Shown here piece after piece: positions 33,179 to 42,182 of a stretch of 64,000 nt of DNA (position 1 is the first letter of the stretch; every line of letters starts with the position of its first letter). The stretch is taken from the NCBI GenBank assembly GCA_947501475.1, contig CANMWA010000001.1, forward strand, positions 620,001 to 684,000, in the 5' to 3' direction. Position numbers and translations under genes: made by a program. This stretch comes from an uncultured Aquimarina sp. (GTDB lineage: Bacteria > Bacteroidota > Bacteroidia > Flavobacteriales > Flavobacteriaceae). The notes below the pieces were generated by a model. It worked only from the letters and a program-made list of their open reading frames with translations, was not told where the DNA came from and made no database searches.

Positions 33179-34987
33179 ATGCCTATAGTCACAGCAAAAG
33201 AAATAGCCACGGGGCTCAAATTAGAGAAACTTGGTTTTATAGGTACCTTTATTGGTTGGTTGCTCCTAAAAGTTACTAGGATATCAAAAATGAATCGTGG
33301 TTACGATACACTTAGTCATTTAGAAGGTGTTGAGTATATAAGTAGAACTCTTGATTTATATGGGGTTACTTTTGAAATTCCTGAAGAAGACTTAAAACGA
33401 TTACCAAAAGAAGGTGCATTTATTACTTTGTCAAACCACCCATTGGGAGGTCTTGATGGAGGATTATTGCTTAAACTATTGTTGACTCATCGCTCAGATT
33501 TTAAAATCATAGGTAATTTTTTGTTACACAATTTTAAACCTTTACGGCCATATGTAATGCCTGTAAATCCTTTTGAAGATAGAAAAGATGCTAAATCTAG
33601 TATAAAAGGGATAAAAGATTCTATTTTACATCTTAAAGAAGGTAAACCTTTAGGTATTTTTCCTGCAGGAGAAGTATCAACAATCAAAGAAGGAAAACAG
33701 TATATAGATAAAGCATGGGAGCCTGGTGCTATGCGATTGGTTAAAAAAGCAAAAGTACCTGTAATACCTATATATTTTCATGCACGCAATAGTAGGCTTT
33801 TTTATCGCCTGGCTGCAATAAGCGGTACGCTTAGAACAGCAAAGTTGCCTAGTGAAATGTTCTCTCAAGATAATAAGGTGATCAAAATACGAATAGGTAA
33901 TCCGGTTTCTGTAAAAGATCAAGAAGAATATACTAATCTTGATGATTTTACAAGCTTTCTACGGAAGAAAACCTATATGCTGGCAAATCCTTTTGAGAAG
34001 AAAACGTTGCGAGAATCTATTCCGCAGAATCTAAAACTACCAAAGTCTCCAAAAGAAATCGCTGTAGAAGGTAATATTAATGCTATAGAATCTGAATTGC
34101 AATATTGCAGAGATAATGATAAGCGATTATTAACCAGTAAAAATTATGAAGTTTTTCTGGCAAAGAAAAAACACATTCCTAATGTGGTTCATGAAATAGG
34201 TCGGTTAAGAGAGATTACATTTAGAGAAATTGGAGAAGGAACAAATAACTCTTTGGATCTAGATCCTTTTGATGAGTATTACCATCACATGTTTTTATGG
34301 GATAATGGCGCAAAAAAGATGGTAGGCGCTTATCGTATGGGTATGGGGTCAGAGATTTATACTAACCGTGGGATAGATGGGTTTTACCTACAAGATTTAT
34401 TTAGATTTGAACCCGAATTGCATAAAATGATGAATGAATCTATCGAAATGGGTAGGGCCTTTATCATCAAAGAATACCAACAACGACCAATGCCATTATT
34501 TTTATTATGGAAAGGAATTGTGCATTGTACATTACGTTTTCCTGAGCATAAATACCTTATCGGCGGAGTAAGTATTAGTAACAAGTTTAGTAATTTTACT
34601 AAATCTCTTATGATAGAGTTTATGAAATCCCATTACTATGACCCCTATGTTGCGCAATATGTAAGACCAAAGAAAGAATTTAAGGTAAAACTTAAAGATG
34701 CAGATAAAGACTTCGTTTTTGACGAAAGTAAAAGCGATCTTAATAAATTTGATAAGATTATTGATGAGGTAGAACCAGGAAGTCTTCGTATCCCGGTATT
34801 AATCAAAAAATATATTAAGCAAAATGCAAAAGTAGTGGCGTTTAACGTAGATCCACTATTTAATAATGCAGTCGATGGGCTAATGTATATTCGTATTGCA
34901 GATCTACCAGACAGTACCGTAAAACCAGTTATGGAAGAATTTCAGGCTGAGCTGGAGCAAAAATATTTCAAGAATGGAGATAAGTAA
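33179..34987 (+). CDS. olsF: Bifunctional PlsC/OlsB-like acyltransferase (aminolipid synthase type)
   Basis: 602 aa from the ATG at 33179; the frame also has a TTG at 33170. Residues ~70-260 are a PlsC-type O-acyltransferase (LSNHPLGGLDGG; GIFPAGEVS, the FPEGTRS-equivalent; PVIPIYFHARNS). Residues ~315-550 are an OlsB/hemolysin-like N-acyltransferase domain (RLREITFREIGEG, DEYYHHMFLWD, GAYRMGMG, FYLQDLFRF). This fusion is that of OlsF, which in flavobacteria makes ornithine or related aminolipids by successive N- and O-acylation. Substrate amino acid (Orn, Gly, Ser-Gly) is not resolved. A TATATTTG box precedes at 33149-33156. Confidence 0.78.
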   Translation: MPIVTAKEIATGLKLEKLGFIGTFIGWLLLKVTRISKMNRGYDTLSHLEGVEYISRTLDLYGVTFEIPEEDLKRLPKEGAFITLSNHPLGGLDGGLLLKLLLTHRSDFKIIGNFLLHNFKPLRPYVMPVNPFEDRKDAKSSIKGIKDSILHLKEGKPLGIFPAGEVSTIKEGKQYIDKAWEPGAMRLVKKAKVPVIPIYFHARNSRLFYRLAAISGTLRTAKLPSEMFSQDNKVIKIRIGNPVSVKDQEEYTNLDDFTSFLRKKTYMLANPFEKKTLRESIPQNLKLPKSPKEIAVEGNINAIESELQYCRDNDKRLLTSKNYEVFLAKKKHIPNVVHEIGRLREITFREIGEGTNNSLDLDPFDEYYHHMFLWDNGAKKMVGAYRMGMGSEIYTNRGIDGFYLQDLFRFEPELHKMMNESIEMGRAFIIKEYQQRPMPLFLLWKGIVHCTLRFPEHKYLIGGVSISNKFSNFTKSLMIEFMKSHYYDPYVAQYVRPKKEFKVKLKDADKDFVFDESKSDLNKFDKIIDEVEPGSLRIPVLIKKYIKQNAKVVAFNVDPLFNNAVDGLMYIRIADLPDSTVKPVMEEFQAELEQKYFKNGDK

Positions 34988-35003
34988 ACGATCTCTTTTT
35001 AAA

Positions 35004-35432
35004 CTAAGAAACAGTTTTTAATACATTTTTAGTTACAAATTTTTTACAATATTCTTTAATCTCATTTCTTGTTTTCTCAAAAGCAGCATGAACTTCTTGA
35101 TCGGTCCCGTTTATTTTTGAAGGATCAAAGAAATTATAATGTAAACGCTCTGCTTTACCCGGAAAGAAAGGACATCTTTCTTTTGCATTATCACATACAG
35201 TAAGGATATAATCAAATTTTATATCTATATATTCTTCTAGGTTATTAGAAGTATGATTAGAGATATCTATATCATCTTCTTTCATAATAGCTATCGCTCT
35301 AGGGTTTACCCCATGAGTTTCTACTCCGGCACTATAGATTGTTGCATTTTCTTTTGCAAAATGCTTTAAATAACCTTCTGCCATCTGGCTTCGGCATGAG
35401 TTTCCTGTACAAAGTACTAAAATATTCATCAT
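35004..35432 (-). CDS. arsC: Thioredoxin-type arsenate reductase / LMW phosphatase-like
   Basis: About 142 aa; consecutive ATGs at 35432 and 35429. The low-molecular-weight phosphatase P-loop is at the N-terminus (LVLCTGNSCRSQMAEG, C-x5-R). Further features are the TVCDNAKERCPFFPG Cys pair expected for resolving arsenate reduction and the FDPSKINGTDQEV Asp loop. Position at the end of an arsR-led operon supports arsenate reduction to arsenite. The gene ends 16 bases from the convergent acyltransferase stop. Confidence 0.88.
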   Translation of the reverse strand: MMNILVLCTGNSCRSQMAEGYLKHFAKENATIYSAGVETHGVNPRAIAIMKEDDIDISNHTSNNLEEYIDIKFDYILTVCDNAKERCPFFPGKAERLHYNFFDPSKINGTDQEVHAAFEKTRNEIKEYCKKFVTKNVLKTVS

Positions 35433-35481
35433 CAATTTTTTAGTTGCTCCCTTGAGAAAGAGAATCTGGTTTTTTATGTGG

Positions 35482-35979
35482 TTATAGTATTATTTTACTT
35501 CTACGTTCAAGAATGGTATTGTCGTACCAAATATCGTTTAATTTTCCGACTTTTTCTCGATACCCTATTTCTCGAAACCCTAAAGATTTATGCACTGCAA
35601 TGCTGGCTTTGTTTTCAGAGAAAATCCCAGCTTGTAAGGTCCAAAACCCTCTAGCTTCGCTTGCTGAAATTAATCGAGACAAAAGTAACTTTCCGATACC
35701 TAAATTTTGAAATTTTGATGTTATATAAATGCTAACTTCTGCAACACCTTTATAGACTTCTCTTTTTGAAGTAGGGGATAAGGCTGCCCAGCCTATTATT
35801 TTATCACCTGATACTGCCTTAAGTCTGCAAGATTTTATGTGCGAAGCATCCCACGTATCCCAAATAGGCACTTTGGTCTCGAAGGTAGCTATACCTGTAT
35901 GTATACCTTCTTGGTAGATTGCTGAAATGATCGGCCAATCAATTTTGCTGAAAGGTTTTATTTGGATATTGGTATTCAT
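35482..35979 (-). CDS. arsN1: ArsN-type GNAT acetyltransferase
   Basis: 165 aa, phosphinothricin-acetyltransferase-like GNAT (ISAIYQEGIHTGIATFETKVP, VEVS-like AEVSIYITSKFQNLGIGKLLL, HKSLGFREIGYREKVGKL). In arsenic operons such enzymes (ArsN1) acetylate organoarsenical amino acids such as arsinothricin. The symbol rests on the ars context, since the same fold also acts on phosphinothricin or methionine sulfone. Six bases separate it from the upstream DUF6428 gene. Confidence 0.75.
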   Translation of the reverse strand: MNTNIQIKPFSKIDWPIISAIYQEGIHTGIATFETKVPIWDTWDASHIKSCRLKAVSGDKIIGWAALSPTSKREVYKGVAEVSIYITSKFQNLGIGKLLLSRLISASEARGFWTLQAGIFSENKASIAVHKSLGFREIGYREKVGKLNDIWYDNTILERRSKIIL

Positions 35980-35985
35980 TTCGGT

Positions 35986-36471
35986 TTAACAACAACCACT
36001 ACCAGGAGCGCAAGATGTATCTTCAACTTGTGCTGTTTCAGGAACTCCGCACGTTTCTTTTGCTTTACAATCGGTTGGTTGCACAGCAAGTTTTAAGATA
36101 AGTTGTCCTTCTTTAACCTCAAAATCATTGACATGTAAATGTGCAGTATGAAACATTGTGTTGCCATATTCTATTTTTACAGGAGCATCCATATCATATG
36201 CTTTCATTGTGCCAACTTTTTTAAGTATTCCAAGGGCTTTATAGGCACTCATATAGTCTGGCTTACCTAATTCGCTTGGACTTTCCCAGAGTTGAATTAT
36301 CGTCTCTTTCCAGGCATCTGTATTACCACCACAATCAACAGCATCAATAGTGGTATGTTTTACCTCGGTGATATGATAATTAGTCCCTACTAACATGCCA
36401 GGAGTATATTCAAATAGTAATGATTTACCTTGATGCTCGGCTAATAATGTTATAAAATCTGATGTATTCAT
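35986..36471 (-). CDS. DUF6428-like protein with C-terminal Cys cluster
   Basis: 161 aa, cytoplasmic. The core (LLFEYTPGMLVGTNYHITEVK, VDCGGNTDAWKETIIQLWE) matches a Bacteroidota family that is often found beside arsR. The C-terminal ~35 residues contain several Cys (DCKAKETCGVP, TSCAPGSGCC), suited to binding arsenite or another thiophilic metal. The function is unproven. It lies 16 bases after arsR. Confidence 0.75.
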   Translation of the reverse strand: MNTSDFITLLAEHQGKSLLFEYTPGMLVGTNYHITEVKHTTIDAVDCGGNTDAWKETIIQLWESPSELGKPDYMSAYKALGILKKVGTMKAYDMDAPVKIEYGNTMFHTAHLHVNDFEVKEGQLILKLAVQPTDCKAKETCGVPETAQVEDTSCAPGSGCC

Positions 36472-36487
36472 AAGTTTTTTTTAAGTA

Positions 36488-36811
36488 TTAACAACAATTA
36501 TTTTTTGTGGTATTAAAAAAGGAATTTAACATGTTTTGTAATTCATTCCATCGATCAACATCAATACAATAACACATGCTTTTGCCTTCGATCTCACCGT
36601 TAAGCAATCCAATGCTTTTTAACTCTTTTAGATGTTGTGAAATGGTGGCTTGTGCTAATCCAATTTCTTCAACAATATCATTACATATACAAGAGTTTTG
36701 AGTACTTATGTATTGTAAAATAGCAATTCGTGCTGGATGGCCTAATACTTTAAAGAATTGGGCAAGCTCGTTTTGCTTTTTGTCAAATATTTGAGTTTTA
36801 GTAATTCCCAT
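36488..36811 (-). CDS. arsR: ArsR-family arsenical-responsive repressor
   Basis: 107 aa from the ATG at 36811 (MGITKTQIFDK); an upstream TTG at 36832 lies inside the presumed operator and is less likely. Winged HTH: LAQFFKVLGHPARIAILQYI, then CICNDIVEEIGLAQATISQHLKEL (recognition helix), then IEGKSMCYCID. Cys are present in the NSCICND segment and in a C-terminal NNCC, either of which could be the As(III) site. First gene of the arsR-DUF6428-arsN-arsC operon. Confidence 0.9.
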   Translation of the reverse strand: MGITKTQIFDKKQNELAQFFKVLGHPARIAILQYISTQNSCICNDIVEEIGLAQATISQHLKELKSIGLLNGEIEGKSMCYCIDVDRWNELQNMLNSFFNTTKNNCC

Positions 36812-36821
36812 TATGTTATTT

Positions 36822-36842
36822 GTATATTGCAATATTACGATA
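36822..36842. promoter_or_regulatory. Probable ArsR operator overlapping the -7 box
   Basis: ATATTGCAATAT at 36824-36835 is a perfect 12-bp palindrome, 13 bases upstream of the arsR ATG. On the minus strand it contains TAATATTG, a one-mismatch -7 box, so repressor binding would block the promoter. Confidence 0.6.
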
Positions 36843-36893
36843 ATAAAACGAATTAAAAAAGCCAGAAGTATTTTTTCTGACTTTAGATATGGT

Positions 36894-37265
36894 TTAGAAC
36901 CAAGGTTTTTTACCTACCTGATAGGTTTGATGAAATTCTTCATCTGATTTTGTTAAGTACATAATACCTTCAATTAAACCAACGATCCAAGAAATAGAGG
37001 AAGTAATTCCGCAAGTAAAAATCCCTAGTATACCCAAAACAAGCATTATAGCACCTTCTTTATTGTATCCTAATATGAATTTGTGTATTCCGAGACTTCC
37101 TAAAAGTATTCCGAGAATTCCGGCTAACATTTTCTTGTTGTCTTGAGAACCAATAATTTCTTTGGCCTCTTCTGCAAATTCTTTGGCTGTTTCTTTTACA
37201 TTTTCAGCAGCTTCTTCTGCTCCTTTTTTGAGGTCGTCCCCTAGGTTGTTGTTTTCTTCACTCAT
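36894..37265 (-). CDS. TM2-domain membrane protein
   Basis: 123 aa. An amphipathic, Glu/Ala/Lys-rich N-terminal helix (KKGAEEAAENVKETAKEFAEEA) precedes a TM2 domain with two membrane helices (LAGILGILLGSLGIHKFILGY; IMLVLGILGIFTCGITSSISW) and the usual short cytoplasmic tail. Function of bacterial TM2 proteins is unknown. It is monocistronic. Confidence 0.85.
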   Translation of the reverse strand: MSEENNNLGDDLKKGAEEAAENVKETAKEFAEEAKEIIGSQDNKKMLAGILGILLGSLGIHKFILGYNKEGAIMLVLGILGIFTCGITSSISWIVGLIEGIMYLTKSDEEFHQTYQVGKKPWF

Positions 37266-37329
37266 GTTGTTTAATTAATTGATTAATTTTTAGAAAAATA
37301 CAAAAAAAATGTTTCCAAAAATCAGCTAA

Positions 37330-37716
37330 CTACAAAAAAGCTTTATCAATGGGTTCCCAAAGTTCGATTTTATTGCCTTCGGGATCTACAATCCACCCAA
37401 ATTTACCATAATCATATTCTTCAATCTCACCTACAACGGTTACTCCTTCTTTTTTTAATACCTTAAGTAATTCGACCAAATTTTCGACCCTAAAGTTCAT
37501 CATAAATTCTTTTTTACTTGGCGTAAAATAGGTAGTATCCTCTTTAAAAGGGCTCCATTGTGTAGAGCAATCGTTACCTTCTTTATCTTTCCACCAAAAG
37601 GTACACCCATAATCATCTACTGGTAATCCTAGGTGCTTACCATACCATTCTTTTGTTGTTTTGGGATCTTTTGTTTTAAAAAAGAACCCACCTAATCCTG
37701 TTACTCTGTTTTTCAT
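37330..37716 (-). CDS. VOC/glyoxalase-family protein
   Basis: 128 aa from the ATG at 37716 (MKNRVTGLGGFFFKTKDP). Single vicinal-oxygen-chelate fold (KEWYGKHLGLPVDDYGCTFWW; FGWIVDPEGNKIELWEP), with the C-terminal Glu of the metal site in KIELWE. Substrate unknown; some relatives act in antibiotic resistance, others are orphan dioxygenase-like proteins. The DUF1801 gene lies 45 bases upstream in the same direction. Confidence 0.85.
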   Translation of the reverse strand: MKNRVTGLGGFFFKTKDPKTTKEWYGKHLGLPVDDYGCTFWWKDKEGNDCSTQWSPFKEDTTYFTPSKKEFMMNFRVENLVELLKVLKKEGVTVVGEIEEYDYGKFGWIVDPEGNKIELWEPIDKAFL

Positions 37717-37761
37717 TGATAAAATTTTTTGTATCATTCCCTCGAAAAAGGGAATCTGTTA

Positions 37762-38220
37762 TTATTTCTTTTTCACAACCGCTTCATACATATCAATCCA
37801 TTCTTGCACGGTCAATTTTGTAGCTAATTCTGCTATGAGTTGCATAGGGATTTGATCAATTTTCTTAAACCGAATACAGCTTTTTCCCATATCAAGTTTG
37901 GTCTTTACATACTTTGGATATTCGCCAACAAACCAATCCATTAATTCTGGATTTGCATAAATACCACTATGATATACGGCTATGAAGTTTTTTTGAGAGG
38001 CGATATTCATAAAAGGTAGGGGTAGTTTGGGATCACAATGATATCCATCGGGATACATACTATGCGGTACTACATATCCGATCATTCCGTAACTAATTTC
38101 TTCAGAAAACCCTTTTGGGAGATTATTTTTAATTACTTTTCTTAGCTCGCTCATTACAGGCTGTCTCTCTTCAGGGATCGCTTTAATATACTCATCGGGT
38201 GTATTTGCTTTGTATTGCAT
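37762..38220 (-). CDS. DUF1801/YdhG-like protein
   Basis: 152 aa, frataxin-like fold family (TPDEYIKAIPEERQPVMSELRKVIKNNLPKGFSEEISYGMIGYVVPHS). The family includes Bacillus Fra, proposed to be an iron chaperone, but most members are uncharacterised. It is in a run of minus-strand genes with DUF4199 upstream (17 bases). Confidence 0.85.
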   Translation of the reverse strand: MQYKANTPDEYIKAIPEERQPVMSELRKVIKNNLPKGFSEEISYGMIGYVVPHSMYPDGYHCDPKLPLPFMNIASQKNFIAVYHSGIYANPELMDWFVGEYPKYVKTKLDMGKSCIRFKKIDQIPMQLIAELATKLTVQEWIDMYEAVVKKK

Positions 38221-38237
38221 GTTGTTTCAATTTTTGA

Positions 38238-38756
38238 TTATTCTGTAATAGGTTTTCTCTGTAATATCAATGCAGAAATTAATGAAATTATAAATCCAAT
38301 AATCAAAACGGTAGTAAACATGAGCAAGAAACTTACGAATATATTTGAAAACAGTTCTTTTTGTGCTTCTAACTTTTCGAGCTCAATTTTAAACTCGGCT
38401 TCGGGCAACGTATTTCTTATTTGTTCTACGTGGTGCGCATAATATTCTGCCATAAAATCTGGAGCAATATATTTTACATAAATCACATCGAGTATTCCAA
38501 ACGCTAATGCGGCAATCAACGAAATCAGAATACCTATTAATAATGCTTTTCCGAAAGAAACAACGCCGCCATTTTCTTTATCTCTAAAATGCTTGATTCC
38601 AAAGAATACAAAAAGCAATGCTATTATCATACCGGCATATCCGATCACTTCTTGCATAGAATAATCAAGATTGCCACCTAGAAACCATCCTGCAAGAGAC
38701 AGCACACAGATGGTAATTGCACTTAGTGACCCGTAACGTATAATTGTATTTTTCAT
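38238..38756 (-). CDS. DUF4199 membrane protein
   Basis: 172 aa with four predicted membrane segments (SLSAITICVLSLAGWFLG; VIGYAGMIIALLFVFFGI; ALLIGILISLIAALAFGI; FVSFLLMFTTVLIIGFIISLI). It matches the Bacteroidota-specific DUF4199 pattern (GIKHFRDKENGGVVSFGKALLIG). No known function. Confidence 0.85.
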   Translation of the reverse strand: MKNTIIRYGSLSAITICVLSLAGWFLGGNLDYSMQEVIGYAGMIIALLFVFFGIKHFRDKENGGVVSFGKALLIGILISLIAALAFGILDVIYVKYIAPDFMAEYYAHHVEQIRNTLPEAEFKIELEKLEAQKELFSNIFVSFLLMFTTVLIIGFIISLISALILQRKPITE

Positions 38757-38913
38757 TTGATACTTATATTAAAGATTTGACTCAAAAGTAGATACGAATG
38801 CTAAAAAAACACTCATACTAAAGTATGAAATATTAATTTTTGAACTGAAATTATCAACACTTTTCATTCTGGTGCAGACCAGAATCTACAAACTGACAAA
38901 TAGTTTAAAATGG

Positions 38914-38933
38914 ATCCCAACCTACGTTGGGAT
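38914..38933. repeat. REP-like hairpin in intergenic region
   Basis: ATCCCAAC, loop CTAC, GTTGGGAT: a perfect 8-bp stem within TGG...GATGACA, a form common between flavobacterial genes. It lies in the 203-base gap between the DUF4199 gene and the LuxR-type gene. Confidence 0.6.
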
Positions 38934-38959
38934 GACAAATAGTTATCGATTTTGAAAAA

Positions 38960-39376
38960 TCAATTTACTATAATCCTTAATTCTTTAGCAATCTGGATAG
39001 CTTGTGTACGTCGTTTTGCATCAAGTTTTACCAATAGATTAGAAACGTGTGTTTTTATGGTGCTTTCTGAAACAAAAAGTGCGTTAGCAATTTCTTTATT
39101 AGATAAGCCCGAAGCTATTTGGCATAATACTTCATATTCTCTTTTGCTAAGCCCTATTTCTTCAATCTTTTTGTGATCTATTTCCTGAACAATTTTTTTC
39201 TCGTTATGTAGCACTTTTTTATTTATGATCACACCGATCACAAAAAAAACAATAGCGATTACTGCAATTATAGTTTCTATTGGCGAGTTTCCTGATAGAA
39301 AACTATATGTACTTAATTTAAATAAAGCAAGTAATGCTATGATAAGCGCTGCAAAAATGAAAATTGTTTTCCTCAC
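38960..39376 (-). CDS. Small membrane-anchored LuxR-type regulator
   Basis: 138 aa, GTG start. Two N-terminal TM helices (IFIFAALIIALLALFKL; TIIAVIAIVFFVIGVII), then a LuxR/GerE HTH (LSKREYEVLCQIASGLSNKEIANALFVSESTIKTHVSNLLVKLDAKRR) that is canonical, unlike the variant HTHs of the 40-53 kb regulators. No receiver domain. It would bind DNA from the inner membrane. The dehydrogenase gene upstream ends 9 bases before it, so they are probably co-transcribed. Confidence 0.85.
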   Translation of the reverse strand: MRKTIFIFAALIIALLALFKLSTYSFLSGNSPIETIIAVIAIVFFVIGVIINKKVLHNEKKIVQEIDHKKIEEIGLSKREYEVLCQIASGLSNKEIANALFVSESTIKTHVSNLLVKLDAKRRTQAIQIAKELRIIVN

Positions 39377-39385
39377 AGCATAAAT

Positions 39386-40327
39386 TTAGCAAAAATCGGC
39401 TTTAATTTTATCAACAATGGTTTGGGCAAGTTTTTCTTTGGATTCTATGGTCCAACCTGCCACATGAGGGCTTAGGATTATAGAATCCATTTTAAGTAGC
39501 TCTTGTAATGCTTCAGGGACTTCTTTTTTTGAGCTGAATAAATTTTCGAAAGAAGATTTTTCATATTCTAAAACATCTAATCCAGCACCTAGTATTTTTC
39601 CTTCTTTTATGGCATCGACCAGATCAGAGGTTATTACGCTTTTACCCCTTGCTGTATTGATGAACCAAAATGGTTTTTTAAACGTATTGATAAATGTTGC
39701 ATTAATCATCCCAATAGTTTTTGGTGTTTCGGGGGTATGTAAACTTAATACATCTGTTTTTTCAAAGAGTTCTTCTAGTCCTACTTGCATTGCATTACTA
39801 TCCTCTACATCGTCTAAAATGTCATAACAAATGACTTCTACATTAAACCCACGTAGTTTTCTAGCAAAGGCCTTACCCATATTTCCGTAGCCTATGATCC
39901 CTACCGTTTTACCATCTAGTTCGATCCCTCTATGTTCTTCGCGTAGCCATTGCCCGTCTCGTACACTTTGATCACCTTGATTTAATTTATTAAATAACGA
40001 TAAGAGCATTCCTAGCGCATGTTCCCCTACGGCATTGCGATTTCCTTCGGGGGCATTATATAGTTTGATCCCTAGTTTCTGAGCATACTCAATATCTATA
40101 TTTTCTAATCCGGCACCCACTCGACCAATAAATTTTAGATTTTTGGCTTTATCCAGAAATGTTTTATCGATAGCAAATCGACTACGAATAATGATCCCAT
40201 CATAGATTGCAATTTTAGCTTCGATTTCTGCTTTGGTTGAGGTGTAGTCTTCCTCATTTTTAAAACCGGTAGCTGCAAGTTGTGTAAGGAGGATAGAATG
40301 ATTGGTGTCTATGTGAAGGACTTTCAT
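39386..40327 (-). CDS. D-isomer-specific 2-hydroxyacid dehydrogenase
   Basis: 313 aa from the ATG at 40327 (MKVLHIDTNHS). It shows the NAD-binding motif VGIIGYGNMGKAFARKL, signature TARGKSVI with catalytic Arg, Glu in the DVLEYE region and catalytic His in SPHVAGWT. It resembles SerA-type phosphoglycerate dehydrogenases without the ACT domain, so the substrate could be 3-phosphoglycerate or another 2-keto acid. CAAAATTA at 40346-40353 is a candidate minus-strand -7 box (TAATTTTG). Confidence 0.88.
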   Translation of the reverse strand: MKVLHIDTNHSILLTQLAATGFKNEEDYTSTKAEIEAKIAIYDGIIIRSRFAIDKTFLDKAKNLKFIGRVGAGLENIDIEYAQKLGIKLYNAPEGNRNAVGEHALGMLLSLFNKLNQGDQSVRDGQWLREEHRGIELDGKTVGIIGYGNMGKAFARKLRGFNVEVICYDILDDVEDSNAMQVGLEELFEKTDVLSLHTPETPKTIGMINATFINTFKKPFWFINTARGKSVITSDLVDAIKEGKILGAGLDVLEYEKSSFENLFSSKKEVPEALQELLKMDSIILSPHVAGWTIESKEKLAQTIVDKIKADFC

Positions 40328-40419
40328 ATGTGTGATATTGAGATTCAAAATTAGTTAATAAAAGATTAGATAAGTGTATATTTGATAGTCGTGAACCCTA
40401 TTTTTTAGAAAAATTTAAG

Positions 40420-42096
40420 ATGCGGTCATCATTTTATTCCATTTTATTCTTGTGCCTTATACCTATTCTGTCTGTTTTTTCTCAAGGAAAAGACACTACA
40501 TTAGTACGCCTAAAATCTGTATTAGATGTAGTAGTTGAAGATACTGCTAAGGTAAAAGCGTTACTAGCGATAGGCAAGTATCAACTAAAACGCGATTTTA
40601 GTTTGGCTGAAGATTATCTTAATCGAGGTTTGGAGTTAATTGAAAATGAACCAGGAGACCCGTATGAAAAGCTTAGAGCTGCACTATATCTACAATTGGG
40701 TGTGGTGCAACGAAGAAAGGCTAATTATCCAAAAGCAATCGAATATTATATAGCGGCTTTGAAATACTATGAGCAAACCCATACAATTTCTAAATCAGCA
40801 GATGTATATCACAATATGGCACTGGTATATCGTTATCAGAAAGAGCATCGTAAAGCCATAGAGAATTATAAAAAGGCAATTCAATTAAAAGGCCAGGCAA
40901 AAGATACTTTTGGATTAGGAGCTGGCTATAATATGCTTGGGGTATCGTATCGACAAAACAAACAATTGGATTCTGCATTAATTTGTTATCAAAAAGCAGA
41001 AGGTTTTTTTACAATTATAGACAGTAAAGAAGATCTGCATGGAGTATATGGAAATTTAGGTGCTTTATATGGTATACAAGGCATGTTTGATAAATCGATA
41101 CCTCTTAAAAAAGCTAATTTAAAATTTTATAAAGAAATAGGAAAACGCCTTTCTATATGCGTAGAGTATTACAACCTTTCTAATGATTATAAAAAAATGA
41201 AGGATTGGCAAAACTCTTTGAAGTATGCAGATTCTTCATTACAAATAGCTCTTGAAGAAAATTTTAATGAACGTATTTCGGTTGCGTATCGTAGAAAGAG
41301 TTTTATTAATTCTAAAATGGGAGATTTTGAAGATGCTTATCAAAATTATCGGAAATTCAATAGAAAATCTGATGAGATCTTTAATCTGGAAAATGCAAAA
41401 AGAATACAAGCATTAGAATTAAATTATAAATTTCAAAAACAAAAACAGGCAGATAGCCTCCAATTTGCTCAAGAGAAAAGAGAAGTAGAACTTTTGGCAC
41501 AAGCAGAATCTTCAAAAAAGAAATTATACTTTGCCTTATTACTAGTTACACTTTTGGGAGCTGTTATTATTGGTTATTTGGTACGGCACAATTATCAGCA
41601 ACGTTCAAAATTGGCCAAAGCTACGTATGAGAATGAAAAAAAGATATTAGATCAGGAAATTAAGGGTAAAGAAGAAGATATTAAGCGATTGGTTGCTGAT
41701 AATAGTATGCGTTTGGCATTTAAAGAAGAATTGTTGGATAAGTTGAAAACTGATATTGCTAGTTTAGACCCTCAAAATATAAAGCAATCACTACATTCAT
41801 TAACTACACAATTAAGATTGCAAATTGAGACAGAAAGTAAATTATCAGACCTACAAGAAAAAATAGATGCTGTAAACAAAAATTTTGATAGCAATCTTCA
41901 AAAACAATTTTCAGAATTGACCAAAGGAGAACGAGAGGTATGTGCATTGTTGCGTCTTGATCTTTCTATTAAAGAAATCATGACGATTCGTAATGTCTCA
42001 TCAGATTCTGTAAAATCAATGCGTCGTCGTATTCGTAAAAAAATGAACGTTCCGCAGGATATCGAACTCGAAAGTTTTATCCAGGCATTAACATAA
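40420..42096 (+). CDS. TPR - transmembrane - LuxR-like regulator A
   Basis: 558 aa. Signal peptide (MRSSFYSILFLCLIPILSVFSQ), TPR repeats ~70-320 (YPKAIEYYIAALKYYEQ, HRKAIENYKKAIQLKGQ), TM helix ~365-385 (YFALLLVTLLGAVIIGYLV), coiled coil, then an HTH (LTKGEREVCALLRLDLSIKEIM..RNVSSDSVKSMRRRIRKKMNV) of the LuxR/GerE superfamily. The predicted role is periplasmic sensing coupled to transcription. A TATATTTG at 40377-40384 is a possible promoter element. The next gene encodes a paralog of its C-terminal half. Confidence 0.85.
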   Translation: MRSSFYSILFLCLIPILSVFSQGKDTTLVRLKSVLDVVVEDTAKVKALLAIGKYQLKRDFSLAEDYLNRGLELIENEPGDPYEKLRAALYLQLGVVQRRKANYPKAIEYYIAALKYYEQTHTISKSADVYHNMALVYRYQKEHRKAIENYKKAIQLKGQAKDTFGLGAGYNMLGVSYRQNKQLDSALICYQKAEGFFTIIDSKEDLHGVYGNLGALYGIQGMFDKSIPLKKANLKFYKEIGKRLSICVEYYNLSNDYKKMKDWQNSLKYADSSLQIALEENFNERISVAYRRKSFINSKMGDFEDAYQNYRKFNRKSDEIFNLENAKRIQALELNYKFQKQKQADSLQFAQEKREVELLAQAESSKKKLYFALLLVTLLGAVIIGYLVRHNYQQRSKLAKATYENEKKILDQEIKGKEEDIKRLVADNSMRLAFKEELLDKLKTDIASLDPQNIKQSLHSLTTQLRLQIETESKLSDLQEKIDAVNKNFDSNLQKQFSELTKGEREVCALLRLDLSIKEIMTIRNVSSDSVKSMRRRIRKKMNVPQDIELESFIQALT

Positions 42097-42127
42097 ATAA
42101 TCTTCTTTTTTAAATAATAGATCCTTC

Positions 42128-42145
42128 ATGACACCTTTTGACACC
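42128..42145 (+). promoter_or_regulatory. Direct-repeat box ATGACACC/TGACACC, copy 1
   Basis: ATGACACCTTTTGACACC: two TGACACC copies 10 bases apart, 38 bases upstream of the TTG start of the short LuxR-like gene. The same box recurs at 42872 and 45271. Confidence 0.6.
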
Positions 42146-42182
42146 ACCAATTCCTTGGTGAGTGCTTTGGTTGTAGGTAATA

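Noticed and set aside
36812..36832. Upstream TTG start for ArsR
   Set aside because: It would place the first codons inside the palindromic operator; the ATG at 36811 gives the usual ArsR length.
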